Shown in pieces: positions 51,024 to 59,305 of a DNA stretch of 64,000 nucleotides; position 1 is the first letter of the stretch, and each line of letters opens with the position of its first letter. A model generated the notes under the pieces. It was not told the DNA's origin. It saw nothing but the letters and a program-made list of their open reading frames with translations, and did not search any database. The DNA is from Poriferisodalis sp965231925 (GTDB lineage: Bacteria > Actinomycetota > Acidimicrobiia > Acidimicrobiales > Poriferisodalaceae). Location: NCBI GenBank assembly GCA_965231925.1, contig OZ246894.1:4216001-4280000 (forward strand). Direction: 5' to 3'. The position numbers and the translations under genes are program-made.

Positions 51024-54000
51024 TTAGCCGGTGGCGGCTTGTTCGAGGATTCGGGCGGCTCGGGCGATGAGGCCTTCGGCCTCGTCGACGGCCTCTTGGT
51101 AGGCGGCCAGGTCGCCTTCTCGCAGGGCGGCATCGGCCCGGTCGAACGCCCGTGAGGCTCGCTCAAGCAGGTTGGTCACCGTGTCGGTCTCGGGTGCCGG
51201 GTCGGGCTCGTCGGCCTCGTCATCGGGCGCAGCGCCAGCCGGCTCGTCGTCGGCATCGTCGGGTGTCGAAGCCGCTGCGCCTGTCCGGCGGATCGTCTCG
51301 TTGCCGATGTCGATCTCGGCCCCGCCGATCGCCTTCTCGAGCGCCCCTTCGAACGTCTCGGAGATCGCCACATTCGACCCGATGCCAGCAATCACCAACT
51401 GCAGCTCAGGCACCGCCGTCGGCCCCGTCGCCGCAATGAACAGCGGCCGCACATACAGCAGCGAGTTCTCCACCGGGATCAGCAGCAGGTTGCCGGGCCG
51501 CACCACCGAGCCGTTCTGGTTCAGCAGCGTCAGCCGCTCGGAGATCTCCTCCTCGGTCTGGATGTTCGAGTTGAACAACGCAGGACCGTCGATCGGCTGA
51601 TCCGAGCGGATCTCGAACACCTCGATCTGGCCGTAGCGGTCCGGATCGTTGTGGACCACCATGAAGCCTTCGAGGTTCTTTCTGGAGTCGTCCTCGGAGA
51701 AGGGCACGAACGGCCGGAAGATCACGAACGACGGAGCGTCGTCGCCCGGCAATCGGAACAATAAGTACTGCGGCGAGATCCTGGCCTCGACCGTGGCGAT
51801 CACCTGCCCGGTCGTCTCGTCGCGCACCGTCTCGACCGTGGTCTGGCCGATCGAATCGCCCGGGTCCTGCGCCACGGCCCACGCACCAGCCGCGTCGTAG
51901 AACTCCGAAGGGTTGTCCAGGCGGTAGCGGCCCCACGCCTCGGTCTGCGCTCGGAACAGATCCTCGGGATAACGGAAGTGCTCCTGGAGCTCGACCGGCG
52001 GCGCCTCATCGGAGAACAGCGCCGGGAACTGCTTGATGTAGGACTGCACGATCGGATCGTCATCGTCGACCACATAAAACGTGACCGTGCCGTCGTGCGC
52101 GTCCACCACGGCCTTCACCGAGTTGCGCACATAGTTGAACGGCTGGCGCAGGTCGCTTCCCACCGTCGACGCCCGCGAATTGGTGCGCTGCGCATAGGGG
52201 AATTGCGTGGTGGTGGTGAAGGCGTCGAGCACCCACTTGACCTTCCCGTCGAGCACGACGGGATAGGGATCGTTGTCGTAGGACAGGAACGGAGCCAGCA
52301 GCTCCACTCGCTGAGAGATGTCGCGGTTGTAGAGGATCCGGCTCTCACCCTGGATCTCGCCCGACACCAGCAGGTTCGGCTCGGCGAAACGCACGGCGAA
52401 CGCCAGGCGCCGGAAGAAGCCGCCGATGCCCACGCCGTCTTCGCCGTCGTAGCGGGTCGTCTCGGTGCGGTCGTCGTCGTCCTGGAAGTCGACCTCGGCC
52501 CGTTGGGCGCCGATGATCGCGTAGCCCTGCAGGTCTTCGCCGACGTACAGGCCCGGCTCGTCCAGCTCGAGCGCCTCCGCGCCGGGCGAGATCACGTTGG
52601 GAATATCGCCGAGCGCGTACGCCGGGCGGCCGTTGGCGTCGACCCCGTTGGCGGGCGCCGCCGCCACGCCGTAGCCGTGGGTGTAGGCGACGTGCTCGGT
52701 CTCCCACGTGTCGGTCGGCAGTTCGGTGGGTCGCAGCTCACGGGCTGCCAGCACGATCTGGGTGACCTTGCCGTCGATCTCGTAGCGGTCGACGTCGATG
52801 TCGCGGAAGTCGTAGAAGCTCTTGATGCCCTGGGTCTGCTGGAAGGTGTCCTGCATGACGGCGGGGTCGAGCAGCCGCACATTGCGCACCGTGTCGAAGT
52901 TCTGCTCGATGTCTTCGGCGGTGAGCTCGGGCTCGTAGTTGAACTCGCGGAGCGACACGTCGTCGAGACCGAGCGCGATGCGAGTCATCTCGATGTTGCG
53001 CTCGATGTAGGGGGCCTCGCGGGTGGACTCCGAAGGCTCCACCTGGAAGCGCTGAACGATGGCCGGGTACGCCGCGCCTGCCAGCCCCGCAATGACTACC
53101 CACAGCGCCACGGCGATCACCGGGTAGGTGAAGCCGCGCCGCCAGATGTTCACCACCAGCAGCAAAAAGCTGAACAGGCTGATGACCATGAGCAGCCGCA
53201 GCACCGGCAGCTGCGCGTTCACATCGGTATAGGTGGCGCCGTCCACGAATCCCCTGGTCGACAGCGTCAGCTCGAACTGGTCGAAGTAGTAGCCGACCGC
53301 CTTGACGAGCGCCAAGATGCCCAGCAGCAGCGACAGGTGAGCCTTCACATGCGGCATCACCCGGCTGCCGGCGGGGGCCTGCACCCGGATCGCGCCGTTC
53401 AGGTAGTGCCAGACGGTGGTGAAGATGAACGTCACCAACACGGCGGCGAACGCCCAGCCGACCAGGAAGTTGAAGAACGGCAGGCGGAAGACGTAGAAGC
53501 CGACGTCGCGGCCGAACTGCGGGTCGGCGAGGCCGAAGTCGGTGGCGTTGATGAAGAACAGCCACGATTCCCACTGGCCTGAAACGCCGGAGCCGACCAT
53601 GAAGGCGAGGATCAGCGAGACGCCGATGCGCACGAGGCCACGGCGGCGGCGGGACATCTGGTGCCAGCGGGCGGCGATGTCCTCGGCCGGTCCTGCCGGT
53701 GTCGCGCGGGCAGCGAGACGCTCCGCGATGAACAAGTTCAACCACAGCAGGACGAAGAAGATCGCTGTGAACAGCAGGCCCAGGCCGATCTTGGCCCACA
53801 GCACCTTCCACCACACCGAGGAGTAACCCAGGCTGTCGAACCACAGGTAGTCGGTCCAAAAGCCGGCCAGGCCCCGGATGGAGAACAGCAGAACCAAAGC
53901 AATCGCGACAGCGATGCCGATGATCAGGCGGAAGCGCGTGAGTCCGCGTGGGCGGCGCGGCACCTGCCGGGGACCTCGCGGTCCCTGGGGGCCTTGCGGT

Positions 54001-54077
54001 CCTTGGGGGCCTTGCGGTCCTTGGGGTCCGCCGGGCGGTTGGGACGAGGGAGGAGGCATGTCCTCAGGCGGACGCAT
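51024..54077 (-). CDS. UPF0182 family membrane protein
   Basis: A 1017-residue protein from ATG 54077. After a Pro/Gly-rich leader with a run of GPQ/GPR triplets come about seven membrane helices (residues ~50-350) and a large extracytoplasmic domain (VRNVRLLDPAVMQDTFQQTQ, AYTHGYGVAAAPANGVDANG, VQSYIKQFPALFSDE). The acidic low-complexity segment near 930-975 precedes a helical tail. UPF0182/COG1615 proteins are conserved in actinobacteria; function unknown. Confidence 0.92.
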   Translation of the reverse strand: MRPPEDMPPPSSQPPGGPQGPQGPQGPQGPQGPRGPRQVPRRPRGLTRFRLIIGIAVAIALVLLFSIRGLAGFWTDYLWFDSLGYSSVWWKVLWAKIGLGLLFTAIFFVLLWLNLFIAERLAARATPAGPAEDIAARWHQMSRRRRGLVRIGVSLILAFMVGSGVSGQWESWLFFINATDFGLADPQFGRDVGFYVFRLPFFNFLVGWAFAAVLVTFIFTTVWHYLNGAIRVQAPAGSRVMPHVKAHLSLLLGILALVKAVGYYFDQFELTLSTRGFVDGATYTDVNAQLPVLRLLMVISLFSFLLLVVNIWRRGFTYPVIAVALWVVIAGLAGAAYPAIVQRFQVEPSESTREAPYIERNIEMTRIALGLDDVSLREFNYEPELTAEDIEQNFDTVRNVRLLDPAVMQDTFQQTQGIKSFYDFRDIDVDRYEIDGKVTQIVLAARELRPTELPTDTWETEHVAYTHGYGVAAAPANGVDANGRPAYALGDIPNVISPGAEALELDEPGLYVGEDLQGYAIIGAQRAEVDFQDDDDRTETTRYDGEDGVGIGGFFRRLAFAVRFAEPNLLVSGEIQGESRILYNRDISQRVELLAPFLSYDNDPYPVVLDGKVKWVLDAFTTTTQFPYAQRTNSRASTVGSDLRQPFNYVRNSVKAVVDAHDGTVTFYVVDDDDPIVQSYIKQFPALFSDEAPPVELQEHFRYPEDLFRAQTEAWGRYRLDNPSEFYDAAGAWAVAQDPGDSIGQTTVETVRDETTGQVIATVEARISPQYLLFRLPGDDAPSFVIFRPFVPFSEDDSRKNLEGFMVVHNDPDRYGQIEVFEIRSDQPIDGPALFNSNIQTEEEISERLTLLNQNGSVVRPGNLLLIPVENSLLYVRPLFIAATGPTAVPELQLVIAGIGSNVAISETFEGALEKAIGGAEIDIGNETIRRTGAAASTPDDADDEPAGAAPDDEADEPDPAPETDTVTNLLERASRAFDRADAALREGDLAAYQEAVDEAEGLIARAARILEQAATG

Positions 54078-54160
54078 ATGGCAGCGAGGCTACTGGGGCG
54101 CGTGAGTAGTGCAGCCTGCGGGCCGCGCTGTTGCCGGGCGCGGCGCGTAGCTTCGGCGGA

Positions 54161-54850
54161 GTGCGCCTGGCGGTACTGGTCTCAGGAACCGGTTCGATCC
54201 TCGAAGCGATGCTCAGAGTCGGCCTGCCCGTGGACTTGGTGGGTGCCGATCGGCCGTGCCGTGGGCTGGGGATTGCGGCCGATGCGGCGATATCCACGGT
54301 GCTGGTCGGGCGAGACGATTGGACGGCCAGCCAGGCTGGCGGGGTCGGAGAGGCCGGCGGCGCTGCCGGGGCCGATGGCGGAATGGGTCCAAGGCGGTTC
54401 GATCGCAAGGGCTACAGCTGCGAGCTGGCAGCTGTGCTGGCCGGGCAGGGCATCGACGTGGTGGCGATGGCCGGTTTCGGCACGGTGCTGGACGTGTCGT
54501 TCTTCGCATGGGGCGACGGGCGCTTCCGGGGACGGGTGCTCAACACACATCCGTCGCTGCTGCCGGCTTTCCCGGGCTGGCATGCCGTGCGTGATGCGTT
54601 GGATGCAGGAGTCAGCGAGTCTGGTTGCACCGTGCATGTCGCTATCCCCGAGGTAGACGCCGGCCCGGTGTTGGCGCAGCGAGCGGTGCCGGTGCTCGCC
54701 GGCGACGACGAGGCCGCCCTGCACGAGCGCATCAAAGCGGTGGAACGAGAGCTCTACCCGGCGACGATTGCGGCGTTCCTGGAGCGATGCGCTGGCGACG
54801 ACGGCAGCAAACTCGAACCGGACGGCAGACAGGAAGGACAGACCCGATGA
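54161..54850 (+). CDS. purN: Phosphoribosylglycinamide formyltransferase
   Basis: A 229-residue protein from GTG 54161 (GGCGGA upstream). It transfers formyl from 10-formyl-THF to GAR in purine synthesis. Seen: LAVLVSGTGSILEAML at the N-terminus (GSG-x-x-x-x-x-L), MAGFGTVLDVSFFAW, LNTHPSLLPAFPGWHAVRDA (catalytic H-P-S-L-L-P) and TVHVAIPEVDAGPVLAQRAV (catalytic Asp). The N of the usual GSGSN is replaced, and a Gly/Ala-rich insert sits near residue 70. Overlaps purH by 4 bp. Confidence 0.88.
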   Translation: MRLAVLVSGTGSILEAMLRVGLPVDLVGADRPCRGLGIAADAAISTVLVGRDDWTASQAGGVGEAGGAAGADGGMGPRRFDRKGYSCELAAVLAGQGIDVVAMAGFGTVLDVSFFAWGDGRFRGRVLNTHPSLLPAFPGWHAVRDALDAGVSESGCTVHVAIPEVDAGPVLAQRAVPVLAGDDEAALHERIKAVERELYPATIAAFLERCAGDDGSKLEPDGRQEGQTR

Positions 54851-56415
54851 GGGCGTTGATCTCGGTGTGGGACAAAACCGGCGTGGTCGACTTCGCGACC
54901 CGGTTGTCGGGCCTCGGGTGGGAGATCGTGTCGAGCGGCGGCACGGCCGGCGCGCTGGCCGATGCCGGGGTGCCGGTGCTGGCAGTGGAAGACGTGACCG
55001 GCAGCCCCGAAATGCTCGACGGCCGGGTGAAGACGCTGCATCCCCGCATCCACGGCGGAATCCTGGCGGATCGGTCAAAGCCCGCTCACTTGGCGTCATT
55101 GTCGGAGCACGACATTGCGGCCATCGACTTGGTGGTGTGCAACCTGTATCCGTTCCGGTCTGATCCGGGTCCCGAGCTGATCGACATCGGCGGGCCGGCG
55201 ATGGTACGGGCCGCTGCGAAGAATCACGGCGACGATGACGGCGGCGTCGGCGTGGTGGTGGACCCGGCCGACTACGAGCCGGTGCTGGTCGAGCTGGCTG
55301 ACTCGGGCGCACTGAGCGCTGCGACGCGCCGACGGCTGGCGCGTGCGGCGTTCGCCCATACCGCGGCGTACGACGCGGCGATCGTGAGCTGGCTTGACGA
55401 GCCGGTCAATGGCGACGTCGAGCCCGCGCCGGGGGCCAGCAAATCTGACGAGCCCGCTCCCCTGCCGCCGACGGTGCACCTGGCGCTCGAACGGGTGGAC
55501 GAGTGTCGCTACGGCGAGAACCCGCACCATCTCGGCGCTCGCTACCGGCCGGTCGGCGAGCTGACTTGGTGGGATCACGCTTACCAGCACGGTGGGCTGG
55601 CGCTGAGCTATCTGAACTTCTTCGACGCCGATGCGGCGTGGCGGATCGTGCACGATCTCGGCGACGCCGAGGGTTCGACAGCGGTCGTGATCGTGAAGCA
55701 CGCGAACCCGTGCGGTGCGGCTGCGGGCGGCGATCTTGCCGACGTGTACCAGCGGGCCTACGACTGCGACGCCCGCTCGGCGTTCGGCGGGATCGTGGCG
55801 TTCAACCAGATCGTCGATCTCGACACGGTCGAGCGCATCGAGACGGCGGCGCAGGCCGACCTGATCATCGCGCCCGGCTACGAGGACGGCGTCGTGGAGC
55901 GCATCGAGGCGAAGCGGCGCAACACCCGGGTGCTGGAGGCGCCCCGGCCTGACGAAGCCGGCATTTCACTGCGGCAGATCAACGGCGGCTGGCTGGTGCA
56001 GTCGCCGCATGCGTTTGCTTCGGCGCCCGAAGACTGGCAGGTGGTCACCCAGCGCAAGCCGACGGCGAGTGAGCTGGCCGATGCCCGCTTCGCGTGGCGG
56101 GTCTGCGGGCACGTGACGTCGAATGCAATCGTGCTCGCGCGTGACCGCACGGCGTGGGGCATCGGCGCGGGCCAGCAGAACCGTGTCGAATCGGGCCAAC
56201 TCGCCGCTGCGAAGGCCGACGGGCGGGCGGCGGGTGGTGCCTGCGCCAGTGATGCGTTCTACCCCTTCGGTGACGGCGTGGAAGCCGCCGCTGAAGCCGG
56301 CGTGGCCGTAGTGGTGCAACCCGGTGGCGCCTTGCGAGACAACGACGTCATTGCCCGCGCCAACGATCTCGGCCTCGCCATGCTGTTCACCGGCGAGAGG
56401 CAGTTTCGCCACTAG
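54847..56415 (+). CDS. purH: Bifunctional AICAR transformylase / IMP cyclohydrolase
   Basis: A 522-residue enzyme performing the last two steps to IMP. N-terminal cyclohydrolase (MGS fold): ALISVWDKTGVVDFATRLSG, EIVSSGGTAGALADAGV, GRVKTLHPRIHGGILADRS. C-terminal transformylase: YGENPHHLGARY, VIVKHANPCGAAAGGDLADV, AFGGIVAFNQIVD, and the end ACASDAFYPFGDGVEAAAEA. ATG overlaps the purN stop. A 22-bp palindrome covers its stop codon. Confidence 0.95.
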   Translation: MRALISVWDKTGVVDFATRLSGLGWEIVSSGGTAGALADAGVPVLAVEDVTGSPEMLDGRVKTLHPRIHGGILADRSKPAHLASLSEHDIAAIDLVVCNLYPFRSDPGPELIDIGGPAMVRAAAKNHGDDDGGVGVVVDPADYEPVLVELADSGALSAATRRRLARAAFAHTAAYDAAIVSWLDEPVNGDVEPAPGASKSDEPAPLPPTVHLALERVDECRYGENPHHLGARYRPVGELTWWDHAYQHGGLALSYLNFFDADAAWRIVHDLGDAEGSTAVVIVKHANPCGAAAGGDLADVYQRAYDCDARSAFGGIVAFNQIVDLDTVERIETAAQADLIIAPGYEDGVVERIEAKRRNTRVLEAPRPDEAGISLRQINGGWLVQSPHAFASAPEDWQVVTQRKPTASELADARFAWRVCGHVTSNAIVLARDRTAWGIGAGQQNRVESGQLAAAKADGRAAGGACASDAFYPFGDGVEAAAEAGVAVVVQPGGALRDNDVIARANDLGLAMLFTGERQFRH

Positions 56416-56424
56416 TGGCGAAAC
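56403..56424. repeat. 22-bp perfect palindrome over the purH stop codon
   Basis: GTTTCGCCAC and GTGGCGAAAC are 10-bp arms separated by TA, the stop codon TAG lying at the centre. It can form a hairpin in RNA and its right arm begins the tandem repeat that follows. No T tract, so it is terminator-like at best. Confidence 0.6.
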
Positions 56425-56518
56425 CATTGAATACAGCCGGCACTGACAAGTGGCGGAACCAGCAAACACAGCCGGCACTGACAAGTGGCGGAACCACCGA
56501 ACACAGCCGGAACCACTG
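56414..56518. repeat. Three tandem 35-bp repeats after purH
   Basis: Units start at 56414, 56449 and 56484. Each runs AGTGGCG(A/G)AACCA, a variable 4-5 bp, then A(A/C)ACAGCCGG and ACTGACA-like bases. Period is exactly 35 bp with a few substitutions. A further partial GGCCGGAACCATCAG piece follows. Non-coding by appearance. Confidence 0.65.
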
Positions 56519-56594
56519 ACGGCCGGAACCATCAGACCAACGGGCACGAGCGACGAGGGCAGAATGAGATGAACGCGCCAAGACTCGGTCAACG

Positions 56595-56733
56595 GGCCGC
56601 ACTTGGCGTGCCGTTTCCGCGTCCAGCGGGCGCGCAGACGTCATCAACGCGGCGCGGCAGTCGCAGCAGTAGTCGTGCTGCTGGCCGCACTTGGCGTGCC
56701 GTTTCCGCGTCCAGCGGGCGCGCAGACGTCATC
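56595..56733. repeat. Two identical 51-bp direct repeats, 88 bp apart, over the dacB signal region
   Basis: Positions 56595-56645 and 56683-56733 are identical (GGCCGCACTTGGCGTGCCGT ... CAGACGTCATC). The offset of 88 bp is not a multiple of three. In the second copy the repeat encodes the end of the signal peptide (ALGVPFPRPAGAQTSS); in the first it is out of frame with the gene. Confidence 0.8.
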
Positions 56734-58447
56734 GTCCGCTGTGGCGCCAGTGCTGCCGCCGCCCGAGGTGCTCGGCGACTGCACCGACGCCGTGCCGGTG
56801 ATCGTCGCGTCGGACGCCGACGCACAGTCCGACATCTACTCGGCGGTGACGCTCGTCGGCGTACTGGCGGAAAAAAGCTGCATCGTTCTCGCCGGGGGCC
56901 GCGACGAACCGTTTCCGCGGAACCAGCTCCGCAGACTCGCCACAGCGGCGGCTGGCGGCTACGTGGTCGGCGGCCCCGCAGCAGTGTCCGACGTCAAGCT
57001 GGCGGGCCGCGACATGACCCGCGTCTACGGCGCTGATCGCTGGGAAACCGCAACCGAGGTGGGCGCCGTTGCGTCAGCGCTCGCAGCAGGCGACGACTCC
57101 GACGAGCCCGACGACACCGACGACGAGCCCGAAGACAGCGCCCCTGCCTGGCAGCAGCGGCTAGCAAACGAATTCTCGGCCGCGCTGCGGTCCAGCGAAG
57201 CGACCGAAGACATGTGCATGTCGCTGTATCGCAACGGCGAGCCGGTCTTCGAGCACCGGGTCAACACACCGCTGCTGCCGGCGTCGCTCGCCAAACTTGC
57301 GACCGTCACTGCCGCGCTGAGCGAGCTGGGCGCCGACGCGACGTTCACTACACAAGTGGTTGCTGATGCCAGCGCGCTCGCCTCCGTCAGTGACGGCGTG
57401 CTGCGGGGCGACCTATACCTGATCGGCGGCGGCGACCCAGTGCTGGCCACGCCCGGGTACATCAATCGCATCGCCGATGCCCGCCCCTACACCGATGTGA
57501 CCGAACTGGCCGACAGCGTCATGGAGGCACTCGACGCACTCGGCATCGACACGATCGACGGTGCGATTGTCGGGGACGGATCATGGTTCGCCGACGGCGA
57601 GCAGAGCTACACGACGCACTACCCGCCCGGCGCGACGTCGGAGACGCCGCCGATCTGGAAGCAGTCGTACCTGTCGCAGAATTTTGTGGGCGTCTTGTCG
57701 GGCTTGATCATCAACGACGGCTACTCGCCCTACGCCGTGAGCAGGCTCAGCCACACCCGCAGCACCGATTCAACCCAGGCAGCAGCTTCGAACTTCGACG
57801 ACCTGCTCGAAGCACGCGGCATGTTGATCCGCCAGCGACCACGTTCGGGCAGCGCCCCGGCCGCGGGCGATTCGACCGATCTGGGCAGCATCACCTCGCC
57901 GACGGTCGCTGAGATGCTCGTGCGGATACTGCGCTACTCGGAGAACACGTCGGCGGAGATGCTCCTCAAGCAGATCGGTCGGCTCCACGGCGACTCGTCA
58001 CGGGCGGCCTCGGTGGCGGCAGCAACTGCCGCGCTCGCCAATGTCTTGGGAACGACGGCCGACGAGATCGTGCTGGTGGACGGTTCGGGGCTGTCGATCC
58101 ACAACCGCATGAGCTGCGAGGCGGCGGTGCGCTTGCTGCTGCTGGCGGGCGCCGATTCCCGCTTCGCGACCTCGCTGTCGATCGCAGGGCGAACCCCGAC
58201 GCTTACGAGCTGCGGCCCGCAAACTCCCGCCAACAGGAATGGGTCCACGAACACGGTCTTCGCCAAGGGAGGTCAGCTGAATGACAGCTCGGCCATCGCC
58301 GGCGTCAGCACCGCTGCCAACGGCGACGTGCTGACCTTCGCCATGATCGCCAACGAACCGCTCATCATCCGCATCGGAAGCTGCAACTCGCTGCGCCAGC
58401 GCACGCTCAATGCCATAGGCCGCTACACCTACGGCCCGGCAAGCTGA
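56603..58447 (+). CDS. dacB: D-alanyl-D-alanine carboxypeptidase/endopeptidase (PBP4, DacB type)
   Basis: A 614-residue exported protein. The only start giving a proper signal (RRRHQRG then AAVAAVVVLLAALG, cleavage near AGA-QT) is TTG 56603. Residues ~60-160 resemble a cell wall-binding repeat 2 (VYGADRWETATEVG). The PBP4 domain has S228-L-A-K231 as nucleophile, S446-E-N448, and KGG (about 560) in place of KTG. It trims peptidoglycan stem peptides. The 51-bp duplication over its 5' end makes the start uncertain. Confidence 0.85.
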   Translation: MACRFRVQRARRRHQRGAAVAAVVVLLAALGVPFPRPAGAQTSSSAVAPVLPPPEVLGDCTDAVPVIVASDADAQSDIYSAVTLVGVLAEKSCIVLAGGRDEPFPRNQLRRLATAAAGGYVVGGPAAVSDVKLAGRDMTRVYGADRWETATEVGAVASALAAGDDSDEPDDTDDEPEDSAPAWQQRLANEFSAALRSSEATEDMCMSLYRNGEPVFEHRVNTPLLPASLAKLATVTAALSELGADATFTTQVVADASALASVSDGVLRGDLYLIGGGDPVLATPGYINRIADARPYTDVTELADSVMEALDALGIDTIDGAIVGDGSWFADGEQSYTTHYPPGATSETPPIWKQSYLSQNFVGVLSGLIINDGYSPYAVSRLSHTRSTDSTQAAASNFDDLLEARGMLIRQRPRSGSAPAAGDSTDLGSITSPTVAEMLVRILRYSENTSAEMLLKQIGRLHGDSSRAASVAAATAALANVLGTTADEIVLVDGSGLSIHNRMSCEAAVRLLLLAGADSRFATSLSIAGRTPTLTSCGPQTPANRNGSTNTVFAKGGQLNDSSAIAGVSTAANGDVLTFAMIANEPLIIRIGSCNSLRQRTLNAIGRYTYGPAS

Positions 58448-58545
58448 ACCGCCGATCGGATCGCGTGCTCGAAAAACCATCGCGATCGCGGGGGTCCGGC
58501 GCGTCACACTTGTCCGATGAATTTCATTGTCTTTCCAGGCGGAGT

Positions 58546-58587
58546 CGTCAAGCTTGACGCAAGCGTAAAGCATGATTGTTTCATGCT
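58546..58587. promoter_or_regulatory. Two palindromes upstream of vapB, probable operator
   Basis: CGTCAAGCTTGACG (58546-58559) is a perfect 14-bp palindrome. AGCATGA/TCATGCT (58569-58587, 5-bp spacer) is a second inverted repeat, with a further TTCATGC half-site right before the ATG. Ribbon-helix-helix antitoxins bind such sites with their toxin to repress the operon. Confidence 0.5.
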
Positions 58588-58598
58588 AATTTCATGCA

Positions 58599-58838
58599 AT
58601 GGCGAATCTCCAGGTACGGAACATGCCTGATGAACTTCACGATCGGCTGCGCCGCTGCGCACAGCAGCGCAGCTGTTCGATGAGCGCAGTCGTGCTTCAG
58701 GCTGTCGAGCGCGAACTCGAGTGGTCCGAATGGCAGGAGCGTCTTGAGCAGCGGCCTCCGCTGGATGTGGATCTCGACTCGTTCGCGGCGCTCCAGGAAG
58801 CACGACGCGAACGAGACGAAGAACTCGACATCACATGA
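58599..58838 (+). CDS. VapB/FitA-like ribbon-helix-helix antitoxin
   Basis: A 79-residue protein. The RHH fold is in NLQVRNMPDELHDRLRRCAQ and SMSAVVLQAVERELE, the FitA-like form of VapB; the acidic C-terminal tail (PLDVDLDSFAALQEARRERD) would wrap the toxin active site. Its stop overlaps the toxin ATG (ATGA). Confidence 0.85.
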   Translation: MANLQVRNMPDELHDRLRRCAQQRSCSMSAVVLQAVERELEWSEWQERLEQRPPLDVDLDSFAALQEARRERDEELDIT

Positions 58839-59236
58839 CCGGCTACGTCGTCGACGCCTCTGTGGCGGTTGAGTACTTGCTCCGCACTCCGAGCGGACGA
58901 CGCATCGAAAACGTCATTCACGACCGTCAGTTGGCCGCACCCGAGATGCTCGACGCCGAGATCCTGTCGATTCTGCGACGCCATGTCGCTAGCGAGAAGG
59001 TGCCGGCTAGCCGTGCCGAGACTCTGCTTCGGGACCTTGAGGCTGTTCCGATCAGACGCGTCCCCCACCGTCGCCTGGTGGTCACCGCGTGGAAGCATCG
59101 ACACAACGTCAGTGCATACGACGCGCTATACGTCGCCCTGGCGGAGCTTCTCGATGCGCCGCTACTGACCGCCGACGGTCGGCTCATGCGGGCACCGAAC
59201 CTCGGCATCGCCGTTCACCATGTCCAGCTGACCTGA
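58835..59236 (+). CDS. VapC-type PIN-domain RNase toxin
   Basis: A 133-residue PIN protein with all four acidic positions: D7 in YVVDASVAVEYLL, E in MLDAEILSILRRH, D in VSAYDALYVALAELLDAPLL and D in LTADGRLMRA. Many VapC toxins cleave tRNA or 23S rRNA. Coupled to the antitoxin before it; an RNA ligase gene follows 69 bp later on the same strand. Confidence 0.9.
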   Translation: MTGYVVDASVAVEYLLRTPSGRRIENVIHDRQLAAPEMLDAEILSILRRHVASEKVPASRAETLLRDLEAVPIRRVPHRRLVVTAWKHRHNVSAYDALYVALAELLDAPLLTADGRLMRAPNLGIAVHHVQLT

Positions 59237-59305
59237 ATCCGACGGGTCGATACGCCAGCAGAAATCCCTTTGGCCCCGCACGCCTGCCGCGAGAAACTCC
59301 TGCCC

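Noticed and set aside
51978..53582. Plus-strand ORF of 534 codons, rich in His, Val and Arg
   Set aside because: Antisense shadow of the UPF0182 gene; no family character.
56414..56518. CRISPR array
   Set aside because: The 35-bp units are contiguous with no unique spacers of similar size, only three units exist, and there are no cas genes.
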